Assembly: GCF_007827955.1 (NCBI RefSeq)
Contig: NZ_VITR01000003.1
Coordinates: 291,781-355,780 of the forward strand
Source of the DNA: Nitrospirillum pindoramense
GTDB taxonomy: Bacteria > Pseudomonadota > Alphaproteobacteria > Azospirillales > Azospirillaceae
Length of the DNA stretch: 64,000 nucleotides
Reading direction: 5' to 3'
Shown here: in pieces, positions 61,700 to 64,000 of the stretch
Layout of the letters: every line of letters begins with the position of its first letter
Numbering within the stretch: the first letter of the stretch is position 1
The notes under the pieces: generated by a model
Database searches by the model: none
What the model saw: the letters and a program-made list of their open reading frames with translations, nothing else
Told to the model about the DNA's origin: nothing
Made by a program: the position numbers and the translations under genes

Positions 61700-62788
61700 T
61701 CAGCTGGCCAGCGGTTCCCCACCCAGACGTTTCAGCGCGTCCGTCGCCAGCGTCCGTGTCAGGTCGCCGGCGGGCAGGGCGCGGCCCAGACGGGCGGCCT
61801 GTCCGGCCCATTGGTTGGTGAAGTCGCCAGAGCCCGCCGCCTCGGCCTTGGCGCGCAGGGGGGCCAGGGCGCCGCCGGCGGTAGGAAAGGCGGTGGGGGC
61901 GTCAGACAGGGGCCCCACCTCCCGCATCAGGCGATTCACGATGCCGCGCGCGGGGCGGCCGGTGAACAGGTTGGTCACGGCCGTGCCATCGTCGGTGACG
62001 CTGTCCAGGGCCTGGCGATGGACTTCGGGTATCTTGATCTCCGGACAGAACAGGTAGGCGGTGCCGATCTGCACGGCCGACGCGCTCAGGGCCAGGGCCG
62101 CGACGATGCCGCGCCCGTCGGCGATGCCACCCGCGGCGATAACCGGCACCGACACGGCGTCCGCGACCTGCGGCACCAGGGCGAAGGTGCCGACTTGCGT
62201 CGCCATGTCGTCCGACAGGAAGTTGCCGCGGTGCCCGCCCGCCTCCAGCCCCATGGCGATGACGGCATCGACGCCGTGGTGCTCCAGCCAGCGCGCCTCG
62301 GCCACCGTGGTGGCGGACGCGATGACCTTGGCCCCCGTGGCCTTCACCCGGTCCAGCAGAACCTTGCCCGGCAGACCGAAATGGAAGCTCACCACGGCGG
62401 GCTTCACCTCTTCCACCAGGGCGCAGAAATCGGCATCGAACGGGGTGCGGCCGCCGGTCGGGGGCGTGTCGGCCGGGTCCAGCCCCAGTTCCACGTAATA
62501 AGGCGCCAGACGGGCGCGCCAAGACAGGAGGCGGGCCGGATCCGGAACGGGGGGCGTGTGGCAGAAGAAGTTCAGATTGAAGGGCCGGCCCGTGCCTTGC
62601 CGTACCTCTGCCACTGCGGCTTTCAGGCCGTCCAGCGTGTATTGCGCGCCGGGCAGGGAGCCCAATCCCCCCGCCTCGCTGACCGCCACCGCCATGGCGG
62701 GCGTGCTGGCATTGGCCATGGGGGCCTGCAGGATGGGATGGTCGATGCCAAACAAATCCAGGATGCGGCGATCAGGCCAGGCGGTCAT
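61700..62788 (-). CDS. Nitronate monooxygenase / 2-nitropropane dioxygenase-like enzyme
   Basis: A 362-residue FMN-dependent TIM-barrel enzyme oxidising alkyl nitronates. Family marks: HPILQAPMANASTPAMAVAVSEAGGLGSLPGAQ (given as its blocks PILQAPMAN and SEAGGLGSL), FNLNFFCHTPP, MGLEAGGHRGNFLSDD with the phosphate-binding glycines, VPVIAAGGIADGRGI and the AVQIGTAYLFCPE helix. Enoyl reductase FabK-type activity is a possible alternative in this superfamily. It faces the small secreted protein gene and is monocistronic as far as seen. Confidence 0.85.
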   Translation of the reverse strand: MTAWPDRRILDLFGIDHPILQAPMANASTPAMAVAVSEAGGLGSLPGAQYTLDGLKAAVAEVRQGTGRPFNLNFFCHTPPVPDPARLLSWRARLAPYYVELGLDPADTPPTGGRTPFDADFCALVEEVKPAVVSFHFGLPGKVLLDRVKATGAKVIASATTVAEARWLEHHGVDAVIAMGLEAGGHRGNFLSDDMATQVGTFALVPQVADAVSVPVIAAGGIADGRGIVAALALSASAVQIGTAYLFCPEIKIPEVHRQALDSVTDDGTAVTNLFTGRPARGIVNRLMREVGPLSDAPTAFPTAGGALAPLRAKAEAAGSGDFTNQWAGQAARLGRALPAGDLTRTLATDALKRLGGEPLAS

Positions 62789-62899
62789 GGACGGTCTCCC
62801 GTGGGCGATGAGGACTGCCCAGGATGTAGGACCGCCGCTACCGTCGCGCCATGGAAATCTGGGAAAATTGCGCGGCCGGCAGGGTCAGCCGCATCGCCA

Positions 62900-63112
62900 T
62901 CAATAATGTGGCGGCGGCTTCTCATCCTGGGGGGAGGGGCGCCAGCCCGCCTCCGCCTCTTGCAGGCGGGCGACCAAGCGGCGCATCCGGGCGGTCAGCA
63001 TGTCGATGGTCCGGCCCTGGTCGGCCACCACCTGCGACAGTTCCTCGGCCATGCGCTCATGATGGGTGATGCGCGTTTCCAGGTCGATAAGACGTTGTTC
63101 GACGGAATCCAT
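62900..63112 (-). CDS. slyX: SlyX family protein
   Basis: A 70-residue coiled-coil protein. Heptad-like leucines run through VEQRLIDLETRITHHERM, LSQVVADQGRTIDMLTARMRRL (residues 5-50) and the family end signature PPPHY is present. SlyX is a widespread small protein of undecided function, often near slyD in enterobacteria; here it lies 111 bases from the nitronate monooxygenase gene and shares no obvious operon. Confidence 0.85.
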   Translation of the reverse strand: MDSVEQRLIDLETRITHHERMAEELSQVVADQGRTIDMLTARMRRLVARLQEAEAGWRPSPQDEKPPPHY

Positions 63113-63238
63113 GGGGCCGGCTACTTCCTGGGGCTCGGGTCAACCAGGGGCCTCTATAGCACCGGGGATGCCAGAATTTGCCGGATTATTTTTCAACAAG
63201 CCGCATCCGCAAACCCCGTCCGTCACGGGCGGCATAGG

Positions 63239-63796
63239 TCAGGCCGCCTGCGGCTCGCTCACGGCCTGGGCGTCGGCCACCACGTCGGGAAAGTCCTGCA
63301 CCCGGCGTCGCCAGGCCGCCGGTGTCACGCCCATGGTCTGGCGGAACAGCCGGGTGAGATGCGCCTGATCGGCCAAGCCGCAACTCAGCGCGATGTGGGA
63401 CAGCGGCTCCGTCGTGGAGGTCATCAGCCGCTTGGCCTGTTCCATGCGTTGATGGATGACATATTGGGTGAAGGGCACGCCGAAGGTGATGCGAAACGCG
63501 CGCGAGAAATAGCTGGTGCTGAGGCGCACCGGCAGGGCGACGTCCCGGATGCGGATGGGGGTTGTCAGATGCTCCTGGATATAAGCGTGGACCCGGCGCA
63601 CTTGCCACGGGGCCAGGCCGCCCGCGGCGGGCGGCGCCTCCGCCGCCTTGTCCCGCAACAACTCCGCCGCCTTCTGCAGGCAACTCGCCGCGGCATGGCT
63701 GTCGTTGTCCAGCAACGTCAGGGCGTCGCGGAGCAGGACGGCGATCTCATCCCGGCGCCGTGTGACGGCATCGGGCACAGGTGCGATGGTCAACAT
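63239..63796 (-). CDS. AraC-family transcriptional regulator
   Basis: A 185-residue short regulator: about 70 helical residues with no recognisable sensor fold, then the DNA-binding half with two helix-turn-helices (VHAYIQEHLTTPIRIRDVALPVRLSTSYFSRAF, given as IRIRDVALPVRLSTSYFSR, and LSHIALSCGLADQAHLTRLFRQTMG). The second helix-turn-helix is close to consensus. Target genes are not shown by the window; the 204 bases upstream to the window end contain no other gene I can support. Confidence 0.82.
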   Translation of the reverse strand: MLTIAPVPDAVTRRRDEIAVLLRDALTLLDNDSHAAASCLQKAAELLRDKAAEAPPAAGGLAPWQVRRVHAYIQEHLTTPIRIRDVALPVRLSTSYFSRAFRITFGVPFTQYVIHQRMEQAKRLMTSTTEPLSHIALSCGLADQAHLTRLFRQTMGVTPAAWRRRVQDFPDVVADAQAVSEPQAA

Positions 63797-64000
63797 GGCT
63801 TACATCCCGGCTGGATATGCGCCCATTGTCGGCGCCGCCATGCGCCGATGTCGAATAAATGAGTGCAAATCGGCCGTAAGCCGCGACGCACCGGCGTATC
63901 CCGGTGCATGCCGCGTAAAGGTCCCCTCTATGCAAATATTTCCATAATCTTCCTTATCGGTTTTTCGTATGTAGGCGCAAAGTTAAACTGTCAGGCCTGA

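Overview
The window is a high-GC (roughly two-thirds G+C), densely coded proteobacterial chromosome segment. The order ntrY-ntrX-(D-amino-acid transaminase)-(HAD)-hfq-hflX, together with groESL, MazG, SlyX and IalB-type proteins, points to an alphaproteobacterium of the Rhodospirillales, most like the Azospirillaceae (Azospirillum, Niveispirillum, Nitrospirillum). This placement is inferred from gene order and protein character only; there is no rRNA in the window. I see no tRNA, CRISPR array, insertion sequence or prophage.

Layout. 1-7.3 kb: nitrogen-regulation and RNA-chaperone block (ntrY partial, ntrX, transaminase, HAD phosphatase, hfq, hflX). 7.4-9.6 kb: groES-groEL, with an elaborately folded intergenic RNA and a strong terminator. 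9.6-21.4 kb: housekeeping and mixed genes (inositol monophosphatase family, membrane protein, cupin, secreted S9 peptidase, two glycosyltransferases, SDR, MazG, 2OG-Fe(II) oxygenase, half-size EamA protein, a degenerate GGDEF/EAL-like protein, a YdeI-like protein). 21.4-28.4 kb: a three-gene operon of transglutaminase, circularly permuted ATP-grasp/alpha-E and transglutaminase/DUF2126 proteins, a predicted peptide-ligase system with no Anbu proteasome-like gene beside it. 28.5-33.6 kb: a TPR/2OG oxygenase gene downstream of a TonB-dependent receptor. 34-38.3 kb: lysine catabolism (Lrp-type regulator, saccharopine/lysine-6-dehydrogenase, aminoadipate-semialdehyde dehydrogenase, DUF1338/HglS 2-oxoadipate decarboxylase).

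39-61 kb: a pectin/hexuronate utilisation locus. It holds a pectate lyase, a LacI-family regulator, uxaC-kduI-kduD, an OprB-like porin, a TRAP transporter with a FAH-family hydratase, a kdgK-uxuB pair, two secreted esterases and a large TonB-dependent receptor. I find the same operator-like word (TGACACCGGT, usually followed by T(T/A)CC) seven times in this 17-kb stretch, at or close to almost every promoter of the locus and nowhere convincing outside it. The LacI protein encoded inside the locus is the obvious candidate to bind it. The likely flow is: extracellular lyase and esterases cut and de-esterify pectin; the TonB receptor and porin admit oligomers; the TRAP system carries uronates across the inner membrane; UxaC/UxuB and KduI/KduD convert saturated and unsaturated uronates; KdgK phosphorylates 2-keto-3-deoxygluconate. 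KDPG aldolase, mannonate/altronate dehydratase and an oligogalacturonate lyase are not in the window.

61-64 kb: a small secreted hypothetical protein, a nitronate monooxygenase-like enzyme, SlyX and an AraC-family regulator. The most interesting items are the operator set, the peptide-ligase operon, the lysine cluster and the groES-groEL spacer.
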